A DNA stretch of 64,000 bases from Balneolaceae bacterium. GTDB taxonomy: Bacteria; Bacteroidota; Rhodothermia; Balneolales; Balneolaceae. How positions within the stretch are numbered: position 1 is the first letter of the stretch; the number at the start of each line of letters is the position of its first letter. The notes below the pieces were generated by a model. It did no database searches and was not told the DNA's origin. It was given only the letters and a program-made list of their open reading frames with translations. The position numbers and the translations under genes were made by a program. Where the stretch lies: contig JAFIFB010000017.1 of assembly GCA_020832285.1 (NCBI GenBank), forward strand, positions 16,319-80,318. The letters run 5' to 3'. Shown here in pieces: positions 25,649 through 34,366 of this stretch.

Positions 25649-26646
25649 GAAGTTTCGGTTTTAAGTTGATCTATCCAGTTTTTATTGATGGCTGACAGCT
25701 CAAAGTTTCTGCTCAGGAGGTTTCGTGATACAAATGACCTGACGAATTCTTTCTCCGGCTCATCGAAATACTCTACGGGCGATTTTCCATCGATCCGGGC
25801 CAGCATCAGAAGAAGAAGCAATTTGCCGGTTCTGTCCTTCAGGTTTTGGGGTGATTCCTCACCTGCCTTTTCAAAATAAACCTTCCAGAAAATCGGTGCC
25901 AGGTTTTCGCAGGATTGCCGACGAGTCTTGCTCCAAAGCATCTTCAGATGAAGGTGATTCAGCAAGAAAGCCAGGTCGAAGGCCGGATCACCCAAACAGG
26001 CCACTTCGTGATCGAGAAGCACCACCCTGTTATTGCTTGCCAGAATATTTTTCGGGCTGAAGTCTCCGTGAATTACTGTTTCTTCCTGGTGGTTCAGCCG
26101 TTCCGCTTCTTCAAAAAAGATATTTCGAAACTCAGGATGTCGCTCTCCCGTGGTGATCAGATAGGGATCAGTCCGTAAATTTTTGAAATAGCTCTTATCT
26201 TCGAACATAGCGCGGGCTTCTGTTTGATGACGGTTCAGCCGGTGCAGATCTGCCAGCAGTTCAGCCGCTTTTCGAGTGGTTTTTGGATCAAAATCTCCGC
26301 CCAAAAGCTGCTCTTTCCAGTTTTTAAAGGATCGCGGATCGAGATATTCCATTACGAAAAAATTGAGATCGTCATCCGCAAAAATCACTTCCGGTACGGA
26401 GCCGGGCAGGATCTGCTGCATATACTCCGCAAATTGGCGCTCTGTGCGATTGCGTCTTATGTCGGAAAACCAGTCATCCTTAACTTTCAGTTTTTCCAGC
26501 GCCTGCTTCACGACCAGCCGGACTGAACCGACTGTCACCAGGAAAATATCAGATGAAACACCTCCCTCAAGAGATCTGATTTCAGGTTTTTGGCTTGAAA
26601 TCAGTCGGTTTTCAAAAAGTTTTTTGATGATGTGGCTGCGATTCAT
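25645..26646 (-). CDS. APH-family small-molecule kinase
   Basis: 333 residues. It is an aminoglycoside-phosphotransferase-fold protein: nucleotide Lys at about 47, the catalytic loop HGDFSPKN (193-200) with D195 and N200, and the metal-binding D212 in LLDHE followed by GDPAFDLA. No signal or membrane segment. The family phosphorylates varied hydroxyl compounds (aminoglycosides, choline, homoserine, methylthioribose, sugars). Overlap with the enolase by ATGA argues for an acid or sugar-acid substrate whose phosphate product the enolase dehydrates. Antibiotic resistance is unlikely from context. Confidence 0.75.
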   Translation of the reverse strand: MNRSHIIKKLFENRLISSQKPEIRSLEGGVSSDIFLVTVGSVRLVVKQALEKLKVKDDWFSDIRRNRTERQFAEYMQQILPGSVPEVIFADDDLNFFVMEYLDPRSFKNWKEQLLGGDFDPKTTRKAAELLADLHRLNRHQTEARAMFEDKSYFKNLRTDPYLITTGERHPEFRNIFFEEAERLNHQEETVIHGDFSPKNILASNNRVVLLDHEVACLGDPAFDLAFLLNHLHLKMLWSKTRRQSCENLAPIFWKVYFEKAGEESPQNLKDRTGKLLLLLMLARIDGKSPVEYFDEPEKEFVRSFVSRNLLSRNFELSAINKNWIDQLKTETS

Positions 26647-26732
26647 GTTATTTCAATAAGATAAAATTAAGTTTTTCGTCGGCAATTATTTTAGTAGGTT
26701 TTTTTAAACAAATTCAAAAAAGAAAAATAAAC

Positions 26733-28454
26733 ATGGCAGACACCAACAAAAAACTTCGCAGCACGGAATGGTTCGGTAAAAAAGGGAAAGACGGGCTCAT
26801 CTACCGGGCGTGGATGAAAAAAACCGGAATTCCCAATCACTATTTTAAAGAAAAGCCAGTGATTGGGATCTGCAATACCTGGTCGGAGCTGACGCCGTGT
26901 AATTCACATTTTCGTGATCTGGCGAAGTCAGTAAGGGAAGGAGTTATTGAGGCAGGAGGATTTCCGGTAGAGTTTCCGGTGATGTCGCTCGGAGAAACCC
27001 TGATGAAACCTACGGCGATGCTCTACAGAAATCTGGCGAGTATGGATGTGGAGGAGTCGATCCGTGCCAATCCTGTGGATGGTGTGGTACTGCTTTGTGG
27101 TTGCGACAAAACCACTCCCAGCCTGGTGATGGGTGCATGCAGTGTAGATTTGCCGACAATTGTAGTCTCCGGCGGCCCGATGCTGACCGGAAAGTTTAAA
27201 GGAAAGGAGATCAGCACAAGCGACGGCTGGCGGTTTGCCGAAAAGCTGAAAACCGGGGAAATGTCGTTTGCCGAAATGGAGGAAGCTGAAGGGTGCATGT
27301 GTCGCAGCGACGGGCACTGTGCTGTGATGGGAACGGCCAGTACAATGGCCAGTATGGTAGAATCACTGGGGCTATCCCTTCCAGGAAATGCAGCCATTCC
27401 CGCACCCGATATGCGCAGAAAGCTGGTGGCCTATCACTCAGGGCAGCGCATTGTGGATATGGTAGATGAAGATCTGAAACTTTCAGATATTCTCACCCGC
27501 CGTGCGTTTGAAAATTCTATTAAAATTAACACTTCTATAGGCGGATCCACGAACTTTGTGGTGCATTTACTTGCAATTGCAGGCCGCATTGGTGTGGAGC
27601 TGAACCTTGCCGATTTTGACGAGCTTTCCCGCGACATTCCTCTGCTTGCGAACCTTCAGCCCTCGGGTGAATTTTTTATGGAGGATTTTTACTACGCCGG
27701 AGGGCTGCCTGCTATCATCAAAGAAATGCTGCCCCGGCTGGATACAAGAGTAAAAACGGTAACCGGCAAAACGGTTTCTGAACTGTACGAAGATGCTGAA
27801 TGCTACAACCGCGACGTAATCTCCACCCTCGACAAACCGTTAAAAGGGGAAGTGGGCCTGGCCATTCTGAAGGGAAATTTGTGCGAGGAAGGAGCTGTAA
27901 TCAAGCCATCGGCAGCATCACCTGAATTGTTGACCCACAAAGGCCGCGCCGTGGTGTTCGAGCAAATAGAGGATTACAAAGAGCGTATCAGCGATCCCGT
28001 TCTTGACATAAAAGAAGACGATATTTTGGTTTTGAAGAATGTGGGGCCAAAGGGATATCCCGGAATGCCGGAGGTGGGTAATATGGGTCTTCCCCAAAAA
28101 ATTCTCGAAGCCGGAGTGACTGATATGGTGAGAATTTCTGATGGCCGGATGAGTGGTACGGCGTTCGGAACAGCGGTTCTTCACGTTTCTCCCGAAGCGG
28201 CAGATGGCGGGAACCTGGCATTGGTTCAAAATGGCGACATCATCGAGCTGGATGTCCCGAACCGGACTCTCACCCTGCACGTATCAGATGAAGAACTGGA
28301 AAAGCGAAGAGAATCCTGGAAACCTCTGCCGATGCATATGGATCGCGGCTACTGGCATCTCTATCAAAAACACGTACAGCAGGCGCATCTCGGCGCCGAT
28401 CTCGACTTTCTGCGCGGAAAATCCGGCAGTACAGTCAAACGCGATTCACATTGA
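26733..28454 (+). CDS. IlvD/Edd-family sugar-acid dehydratase (L-arabinonate type)
   Basis: 573 residues. A [2Fe-2S] dehydratase with cluster ligands C56, C124 and C196. The start RSTEWFG, the MKPTAMLYRN and GCDKTTPSLVMGA segments and the end in KRDSH resemble the L-arabinonate/D-xylonate dehydratases of Rhizobium and Caulobacter rather than biosynthetic IlvD (which lacks the RSxEWFG start). It dehydrates an aldonate to a 2-keto-3-deoxy acid. The neighbouring lactonase, dehydrogenases and FAH hydrolase fit the same route. Its exact aldonate (pentonate or 6-deoxyhexonate) is undetermined. Encoded opposite to the other pathway genes and ends 12 bases from the epimerase stop. Confidence 0.88.
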   Translation: MADTNKKLRSTEWFGKKGKDGLIYRAWMKKTGIPNHYFKEKPVIGICNTWSELTPCNSHFRDLAKSVREGVIEAGGFPVEFPVMSLGETLMKPTAMLYRNLASMDVEESIRANPVDGVVLLCGCDKTTPSLVMGACSVDLPTIVVSGGPMLTGKFKGKEISTSDGWRFAEKLKTGEMSFAEMEEAEGCMCRSDGHCAVMGTASTMASMVESLGLSLPGNAAIPAPDMRRKLVAYHSGQRIVDMVDEDLKLSDILTRRAFENSIKINTSIGGSTNFVVHLLAIAGRIGVELNLADFDELSRDIPLLANLQPSGEFFMEDFYYAGGLPAIIKEMLPRLDTRVKTVTGKTVSELYEDAECYNRDVISTLDKPLKGEVGLAILKGNLCEEGAVIKPSAASPELLTHKGRAVVFEQIEDYKERISDPVLDIKEDDILVLKNVGPKGYPGMPEVGNMGLPQKILEAGVTDMVRISDGRMSGTAFGTAVLHVSPEAADGGNLALVQNGDIIELDVPNRTLTLHVSDEELEKRRESWKPLPMHMDRGYWHLYQKHVQQAHLGADLDFLRGKSGSTVKRDSH

Positions 28455-28466
28455 TGGATTCAGATT

Positions 28467-29492
28467 TCAAAAAAACTCATACACAATCTTAGCCTTGTAA
28501 TTTTTTCCGGGACGAAGGATGCCGGACGGAAATTCAGGCCGGTTCGGTGCATCGGGATAGTGTTGCGGTTCAAGGCAAAATGCACAGTGTTTGCGGAATG
28601 GAATTCTTTCGGGTGATTGCAGAGAATTGTCCAGATAATTGCCTGTATATAGCTGCATGCAGGGCATCGAGGTGTAAACATTCATTCTTCTGCCGCTTTG
28701 CGGCTCCTCAACTTCAGCCGCAAGTGCCAGCTCTCCTTCTGGCTTGTTTAGTACAAAATTGTTGTCGAAGCCTATTTTTGTCTGCCCGATATCTTCGCCG
28801 ATCGGTTTGAAGTCTCTGAAATCCAGTGGTGTGTCCTGAACACTGTCCACAGCTCCGGTTGGAATCAGTTCTTGATCAGTGGGTGTGAAGGAGTCTGCAT
28901 AAAGTTTTAGCTGATGATCATAGATATTTTTAGACGGATCACCGGTGAGGTTAAAATAGCCGTGTGAGGTAAAACTGATAGGCGTGGTTTTATCTGTCAT
29001 CGCGCCAAACTTCAGGGTCAATTTGTTGTCGTTATCGAGTGTGTAGGTTACCGAAACATGAAGGTTTCCGGGATAACCTTCCTCGCCATCGGGGCTTACA
29101 TAGCTTAGCCTGATCGATTGGTCATCAACCACCTCCACCTCCCATAAAATTTTTTCAAATCCCACAAGTCCGCCGTGCAGGTGATTTTCTCCTTCATTTT
29201 TTGCCAGTTTGTATGTTTTACCATCCAGATCAAACCGTGCATTTGAAATCCGGTTCGAGACTCTCCCTACAAGTGCACCGAGGTAGGGGTCATTTTTCAG
29301 GTACTCTTTGAAACTTCTCAAACCCAGCACAATGTTTTTAAAAACACCGGTTTTGTCGGGCGTTTTGATGGATGTAATGATCCCGCCATAATTGGTAACG
29401 CTGACCTCTACATCGTTCACGTTGGTAAGTATGTAAAGATCGGTTTTCCTGCCATCGGGGAGGAGTCCATACGGTTGTTGTTTCAAGGCCAT
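28467..29492 (-). CDS. galM: Aldose 1-epimerase (mutarotase)
   Basis: 341 residues. It interconverts anomers of free sugars. GalM motifs are seen: YGGIITSIKTPDK at the N-terminus, NRISNARFDLDG, ENHLHGG with the catalytic His, SHGYFNLTG with the second His, and LEPQHYPDAPN with the catalytic Glu region. No signal peptide. It is the last gene of the minus-strand sugar set and would supply the beta-anomer to a sugar 1-dehydrogenase. A gap of 172 bases separates it from the lactonase, so it may have its own promoter. Confidence 0.93.
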   Translation of the reverse strand: MALKQQPYGLLPDGRKTDLYILTNVNDVEVSVTNYGGIITSIKTPDKTGVFKNIVLGLRSFKEYLKNDPYLGALVGRVSNRISNARFDLDGKTYKLAKNEGENHLHGGLVGFEKILWEVEVVDDQSIRLSYVSPDGEEGYPGNLHVSVTYTLDNDNKLTLKFGAMTDKTTPISFTSHGYFNLTGDPSKNIYDHQLKLYADSFTPTDQELIPTGAVDSVQDTPLDFRDFKPIGEDIGQTKIGFDNNFVLNKPEGELALAAEVEEPQSGRRMNVYTSMPCMQLYTGNYLDNSLQSPERIPFRKHCAFCLEPQHYPDAPNRPEFPSGILRPGKNYKAKIVYEFF

Positions 29493-29664
29493 AGTATTTT
29501 AATAATGTGGTTTGGTGCTGAATTTCAGGGGTGATGGGATGCCATAGTGAAAAGAGATGGGATGCTAACAGTTTCAATAGTACATTTAACAACGATATTT
29601 TGACAGATCAGTCATCGGGTAATTTTTTTCTGTAGTGGAAATTTTTCAGATAGCACACGAATCG

Positions 29665-30552
29665 TTAACCTGCGAAGGAGTTCACCGGAACGCCTTTTAC
29701 GGGTAATTTAACTTTGAAGATTGAGCCTGAAAGCGGGTGTTGTTCCACTTCTTCCCGGCTCATGTGTTCTCGGCAGGTGGTAATGTAGAGTTCATCCAGA
29801 TTTTCACCTCCGAAAGCACAGGAAGTGGGTTTGGGTACAGGCACGTTAATTTCGGCAACCAATTCTCCATTTTCCGGGTTGAACCTGCGCACTTTTGAGC
29901 CTGCATAAAAGGCTATCCAAAGATAGCCTTCTTCGTCATTGGCCATTCCGTCGGGATAGCCAAACTCCTCCGGCAGTTCACGGATTACTCTGCGGTTTTT
30001 TATATTCCCGGTTTCCCGCTCATAATCGAACGCGGAGATTTGCCGGGTGGGAGTATCGATGAAATAAAATGTATCTTCATTCCGATTCCAGGCCAGGCCG
30101 TTGGAGATCGTCACACCCGTTACTTTCTGGTTAACAGACATATCGGGGTGCAGGCAATAGAGAGAGCCGGCGCCTTTTTTCAGGTCGTAGGCCAGGGTCC
30201 CTGCCCAGAATCGTCCGGCCGGATCACATTTGCCATCGTTGAAACGGTTTCCGGGCAGATGAGATTCGGGATCAGCAAAACGCTCAAGTTTTTCGTTTTC
30301 AGGATCAAAAAAGGCGAAACCGGACTGTAACGCCAGGACCAGTCCTCCTTTTTTTCTGAGTACTGCCGCTCCCACATGCTCACCTATGTTGAAACTACTG
30401 TTCCGGCCGGATTCCGGGTCGTACTTGAACAGTTTACCCGACAGAATATCCACCCAAAATAATTTTTGAGTTTTGGCATCCCAAACCGGGCCTTCGCCGA
30501 GATGAGCGTCCGCTTCCAGTTCCAGTTTTGCTTCGAATGTTTGTACAGACAT
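29665..30552 (-). CDS. SMP-30/gluconolactonase family sugar lactonase
   Basis: 295 residues, a six-bladed beta-propeller of the SMP-30/LRE family. The metal site residues are recognisable: Glu in LGEGPVWD near residue 19, Asn in RFNDGKCD, Asn in ISNGLAWN, and Asp in YPDGMANDEEG. It would hydrolyse the aldonolactone formed by the SDR encoded 15 bases upstream. No signal peptide, so cytoplasmic. Which lactone is cleaved cannot be decided from sequence. Confidence 0.9.
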   Translation of the reverse strand: MSVQTFEAKLELEADAHLGEGPVWDAKTQKLFWVDILSGKLFKYDPESGRNSSFNIGEHVGAAVLRKKGGLVLALQSGFAFFDPENEKLERFADPESHLPGNRFNDGKCDPAGRFWAGTLAYDLKKGAGSLYCLHPDMSVNQKVTGVTISNGLAWNRNEDTFYFIDTPTRQISAFDYERETGNIKNRRVIRELPEEFGYPDGMANDEEGYLWIAFYAGSKVRRFNPENGELVAEINVPVPKPTSCAFGGENLDELYITTCREHMSREEVEQHPLSGSIFKVKLPVKGVPVNSFAG

Positions 30553-30567
30553 AGCTTTATTTTTGTT

Positions 30568-31338
30568 TTAATCGGCTCCGGAACCACCAATTTGCACACC
30601 GATTCCACCGTCAATTCGAATCGGATGGCCATTCAGGAAGGAGCCTTTTTTACTTGCTGCAAATGCGGCCATTTCAGCGATCTCCTCTGCTGTACCCATC
30701 CGTTTCACAAGGTGAATGTCGATTGTGGCCTGTCTTGTTTGCTCAGGGTTTGGAGATTTTTCGAACGCCTCACGATTTAGTGGCGTGTCAATACCTCCGG
30801 GACAGATCGCCACGCTGCGAATTTCAGGTGCATAGTCTACAGCAATACTGCGGGTCAGCCCCAGCATGGCGGTCTTGGATGTAGTGTAAGCAGCCACTTT
30901 GTCCTGTGAAATGAATGCCTGAGCACTCGACATGTTGATCACAATACCGGCTCCCCGTTTCTGCATCTCGGGGATGGCATATTTCGCACAGAAAAACGCT
31001 CCTTTCAGATTGATGTTCATGACGGCATCCCATATCTCTTCTGAGGTATCTGTGACCGTTGCGTATTTCAGAATGCCCGCATTGTTTACCAGAACATCTA
31101 CTCCGCCGAAGGTCTCTACAGCCTTATTTATCGCTTCTTGTACCTCCTTTTTGCTGGAAACATCGCACTTCACAAAAAGCGTTTTACTGCCAAGCTCCTC
31201 ACTCAGTTTTTTTCCAGTTTCAGAATCAATATCCAGAATGACCACGTTTGCCTGTTCCCGGTGGAATACACGCACACAGCCTTCACCGATACCTTTAGAA
31301 CCACCGGTTACAATAACTGTTTTGTTTTTAAAGGACAT
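30568..31338 (-). CDS. SDR-family dehydrogenase, probable aldose 1-dehydrogenase
   Basis: 256 residues, classical short-chain dehydrogenase: TGGSKGIG cofactor loop (11-18), an acidic D36/D38 at the end of strand 2 (prefers NAD), NNAG, Ser138, Tyr151 and Lys155. The segment CPGGIDTPLN resembles L-fucose- and sugar-dehydrogenase members. Immediately upstream of the lactonase, so the aldose-to-lactone step is the best guess. An alternative is the second oxidation (2-keto-3-deoxy acid 4-dehydrogenase). Confidence 0.82.
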   Translation of the reverse strand: MSFKNKTVIVTGGSKGIGEGCVRVFHREQANVVILDIDSETGKKLSEELGSKTLFVKCDVSSKKEVQEAINKAVETFGGVDVLVNNAGILKYATVTDTSEEIWDAVMNINLKGAFFCAKYAIPEMQKRGAGIVINMSSAQAFISQDKVAAYTTSKTAMLGLTRSIAVDYAPEIRSVAICPGGIDTPLNREAFEKSPNPEQTRQATIDIHLVKRMGTAEEIAEMAAFAASKKGSFLNGHPIRIDGGIGVQIGGSGAD

Positions 31339-31392
31339 GATTAAATGAATGATTTTAAGGGTTAGAATCTGCTGTTCGAACCACAGGATTTA

Positions 31393-32250
31393 TTATCCTT
31401 CGTATGCCCGCACGGTTTGTTTCGAAACTCCCAGTCCATCGATGCCGAGTTCCACTTCATCACCGGGTTTGAGATATTGCGGGGGAGAGAATCCAAGACC
31501 GACACCGGCCGGTGTTCCGGTTGAAATAATGTCGCCGGGATGGAGTGTCATAAATTGTGAAATGTAGCTTACCAGAAAGGGGACCTTGAAAATAAAGTCG
31601 GCCGTTGAACCATCCTGTTTCATTTCTCCGTTAACTTTGAGCCAGAGACGCAGGTTATCCACATCTTTAACTTCATCTTTGGTGACAACAAACGGCCCGA
31701 TAGGTGCGAAGGTGTCGCAGCTTTTGCCTTTAACCCACTGGCCGCCGCGCTCAAGCTGGAACTCCCGCTCGCTATAGTCGTTGTGAACGCAGTAACCGGC
31801 CACATAATCCATCGCCTCTTTTTCGCTGACGTAGCTGGCTTTTTTCCCAATCACAACGGCCAGCTCCACTTCCCAGTCACTTTTTTTGCTGTTTTTGGGA
31901 ATTACCATATCGTCGTTTGGCCCCACAATGGCAGAGGTGGCTTTAAAGAAGAGTATGGGTTCTGCAGGAATATCCATACCGCCTTCTTTGGCGTGATCAG
32001 CGTAGTTTAGTCCTACACAAACAATTTTGCCGGTATTAGCTACGGGCGGGCCCAAGCGTACTGTGTCGGCTACTTTCGGGGCGGAATCAGCATTGGAGCC
32101 CAGCCATTTTCCCAGCTTTTCGAGTCCGCCAGAGCTAAAAAACTCCGGGTCAAAATCATTTGTAAATTCAGATACATCAACTTTTGTCTTTTCATTGATG
32201 ATGACGCCGGGCTTTTCTGCACCCGGATTTCCAAAACGGATCAGTTTCAT
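31393..32250 (-). CDS. FAH-family hydrolase, probable 2,4-diketo-3-deoxyaldonate hydrolase
   Basis: 285 residues. It is a fumarylacetoacetate-hydrolase-fold enzyme with metal ligands E127 and E129 (DWEVELAVVIG), D158 in HNDYSER, and STGTPAGVGLG near the C-terminus. Members of this length beside SDR and sugar dehydratase genes split 2,4-diketo-3-deoxy-L-fuconate or related acids into pyruvate and a hydroxy acid (lactate or glycolate). The alternatives ureidoglycolate lyase and acylpyruvase are less likely in this context. Confidence 0.85.
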   Translation of the reverse strand: MKLIRFGNPGAEKPGVIINEKTKVDVSEFTNDFDPEFFSSGGLEKLGKWLGSNADSAPKVADTVRLGPPVANTGKIVCVGLNYADHAKEGGMDIPAEPILFFKATSAIVGPNDDMVIPKNSKKSDWEVELAVVIGKKASYVSEKEAMDYVAGYCVHNDYSEREFQLERGGQWVKGKSCDTFAPIGPFVVTKDEVKDVDNLRLWLKVNGEMKQDGSTADFIFKVPFLVSYISQFMTLHPGDIISTGTPAGVGLGFSPPQYLKPGDEVELGIDGLGVSKQTVRAYEG

Positions 32251-32388
32251 AGAGGTCTTAATTTTTGGTTAATCGTTTAATCATAATTTTAAAAAAGAAT
32301 CCTGACAATAATTAAATAATTAATCATCATCATATGAAACAGCAAATTATGAAAGCCGTTATTATTACAGGCTCTCTGATTGCTGTCT

Positions 32389-33165
32389 TCAGATCTTCAG
32401 GGTTGTGAAGCCGCCATCAATCGGGAAGTTTGAACCGGTAATGAAAGAGGCTTCATCGGAGCAGAGATAGAGCACAAGCGCCGCAATCTCATCAGGTTGC
32501 CCCATCCGGCCGATGGGCTGGGTTTTTGAGAGTACTTCAAACATCTCCTTCTCTCTGCCGGGGTAGTGCTGTTTCAGGTAACCATCCACAAACGGTGTAT
32601 GCACACGCGCCGGGGATATGGCATTGCAGCGAATCTTTTCATCGAGGTAATCCCTGGCGATGCTGAAGGTCATTGCCAGCACGGCACCTTTGCTTGTGGA
32701 ATACGCGAAACGGTCGGGGATACCCATGGTTGAAACGATCGAAGCGAGATTTAAAATCACGCCGCCTCCACTTTTTTTCATCTGCTTCACACCGGCTAAC
32801 GAGCAGTTGTAAACGCCTTTCACATTTACAGACTGAACCCGGTCAAAATCTTCTTCGATGGTTTCTTCGAGATTGCCAATGGCCGCTACTCCGGCATTGT
32901 TCACCAGAATGTTAAGCCTCTGTTTTTCATCAAAAATCTCCTGAAACAATTTCAGGGTTGACTTTTGATCGACCACATTGGCAGGATGAAAGCGGACGCT
33001 CCCGCCTTCAGCTGTGATTTCATCAACGGTTTGAACCGCCGATTCCTCATCCAGGTCCAGGATATGAACATCGGCACCGCGCGCAGCAAAAAGCCTGGCG
33101 ATAGCTTTACCGATTCCTTTGGCTGCGCCGGTTACTACGGCTGTTTTCTTTTCAAGTGAGAACAT
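32389..33165 (-). CDS. SDR-family dehydrogenase, probable 2-keto-3-deoxyaldonate dehydrogenase
   Basis: 258 residues with the SDR motifs TGAAKGIG (12-19), acidic D37/D39 (NAD type), NNAG, Ser142, Tyr155 and Lys159, and a C-terminal SNFPIDGGFTT. The N-A-I-S-P-A-R-V-H-T-P-F segment is like 2-keto-3-deoxy-L-fuconate/L-rhamnonate 4-dehydrogenases. As first gene of the minus-strand set, before the FAH hydrolase, it would oxidise C4 to give the diketo acid that the hydrolase cleaves. The order of the two SDR steps is inferred. Confidence 0.82.
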   Translation of the reverse strand: MFSLEKKTAVVTGAAKGIGKAIARLFAARGADVHILDLDEESAVQTVDEITAEGGSVRFHPANVVDQKSTLKLFQEIFDEKQRLNILVNNAGVAAIGNLEETIEEDFDRVQSVNVKGVYNCSLAGVKQMKKSGGGVILNLASIVSTMGIPDRFAYSTSKGAVLAMTFSIARDYLDEKIRCNAISPARVHTPFVDGYLKQHYPGREKEMFEVLSKTQPIGRMGQPDEIAALVLYLCSDEASFITGSNFPIDGGFTTLKI

Positions 33166-33376
33166 ACGTTACAATTCATTAAGTAGTTAGCAGACACCCG
33201 TTAATATCTCTATTGATTCCTTTGCCTGCAAACGAAAATATCAATTCAAAGGCTGTTCATCATGAAGCAATCAGAACAAGTTGAACCAATTTCAGATATT
33301 GTAAACGGCCGAAAAAAGAACGATCATCGGGAATAACAACTTTTTTGATGATTTTTTCACTTTCAATCTCACCTGT

Positions 33377-34246
33377 ATGAAAAAACAGATCTTCAAAAAT
33401 GAAGGCGCAAAGGCCCGGATGGAAGATTGGTACGAGAGATTTCTCAATCGTTCGGCGATCTCAGCAAAATCTATCGAAGTACCCACATCTTTCGGCAGCA
33501 GCCATCTGTTAATTGCCGGAAACCCTGATAAACCTCCTCTTGTTTGCCTGCACTCAATGCTGACCAGTTCAGCCCATTTGTTGTCGGAGCTGGACAGGCT
33601 TTTTGATCAGTTTTATCTGATTATACCTGATATTCCCGGACAATCTGTGCGTGGTTTGCCGCTGCGCCTTTCATATACTGATGATTCTCATGCACGTTGG
33701 CTGAAAGAAATCCTCGATGGACTAAAATTAAAAAAGGTACAGCTTTTCGGGGTGAGCCTGGGTGGATTTGTTGGCCGACAGTTTGCCTCACTGAACCCGG
33801 AGAGAACAGAGTCTCTTGCCCTGTTGGTACCTGCTGGTATTGTTCAGGGCTCAATGCTGAAAGGTTTTGCAGAAATGGCTCTTCCGATGGTTCTCTATCG
33901 AATACATCCTTCAGAAAAAAACCTCAGTCGGCTGGTTCATCCCCTGATGACCACTTGGGATGATGACTGGGTACACTATCTCGGAGATTCATTTCGAGAT
34001 TTTGTACCCAATTTGAAAATACCTCCATTGGCATCCGATAATGAGCTAAAAAAATTAACGATGCCATGTCTGATTGTTGCAGCAGAATACGACATTTCTT
34101 TTCCCGGCCGGCGGCTGCTTGAGCGTGTGATCAATGCGATTCCCGGTTCCGAAACAGAACTTATTAAAGACAGCCGTCACTGTCCGCCAACAACACCCGA
34201 ATTCAGGCGCTGGCTGGCCAAACGGATGATCTCTTTTCTGAATTAA
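33377..34246 (+). CDS. Alpha/beta hydrolase
   Basis: 289 residues. The alpha/beta-hydrolase fold is seen from LVCLHSMLTSS (oxyanion strand), DIPGQS, and the nucleophile elbow GVSLGG with Ser127; the acid is in EYDISFPG and the base in DSRHCPP near the C-terminus. No signal peptide. Substrate unknown. Stands alone between the sugar cluster and an SDR gene with its own 210-base upstream region, in which I see no distinct promoter. Confidence 0.85.
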   Translation: MKKQIFKNEGAKARMEDWYERFLNRSAISAKSIEVPTSFGSSHLLIAGNPDKPPLVCLHSMLTSSAHLLSELDRLFDQFYLIIPDIPGQSVRGLPLRLSYTDDSHARWLKEILDGLKLKKVQLFGVSLGGFVGRQFASLNPERTESLALLVPAGIVQGSMLKGFAEMALPMVLYRIHPSEKNLSRLVHPLMTTWDDDWVHYLGDSFRDFVPNLKIPPLASDNELKKLTMPCLIVAAEYDISFPGRRLLERVINAIPGSETELIKDSRHCPPTTPEFRRWLAKRMISFLN

Positions 34247-34366
34247 AAGGCGAGTCACCTGTAATTTGTCTTATCCGGGAATTTCTTGCATCGGAACGAC
34301 ATAACTTTAATTTTAAGTTGAAGTAGCAGAACACAGCAAACGTAAACTTCAGACCACTTATTTATT

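Noticed and set aside
25645..26646. APH-family kinase as an antibiotic-resistance gene
   Set aside because: It is coupled to an enolase in a metabolic setting and lacks any mobile context; the APH fold serves many substrates.
26733..28454. Assigning the dehydratase as biosynthetic ilvD
   Set aside because: The RSTEWFG start, KRDSH end and sugar-gene neighbours point to the aldonate dehydratase branch; no other branched-chain gene is nearby.
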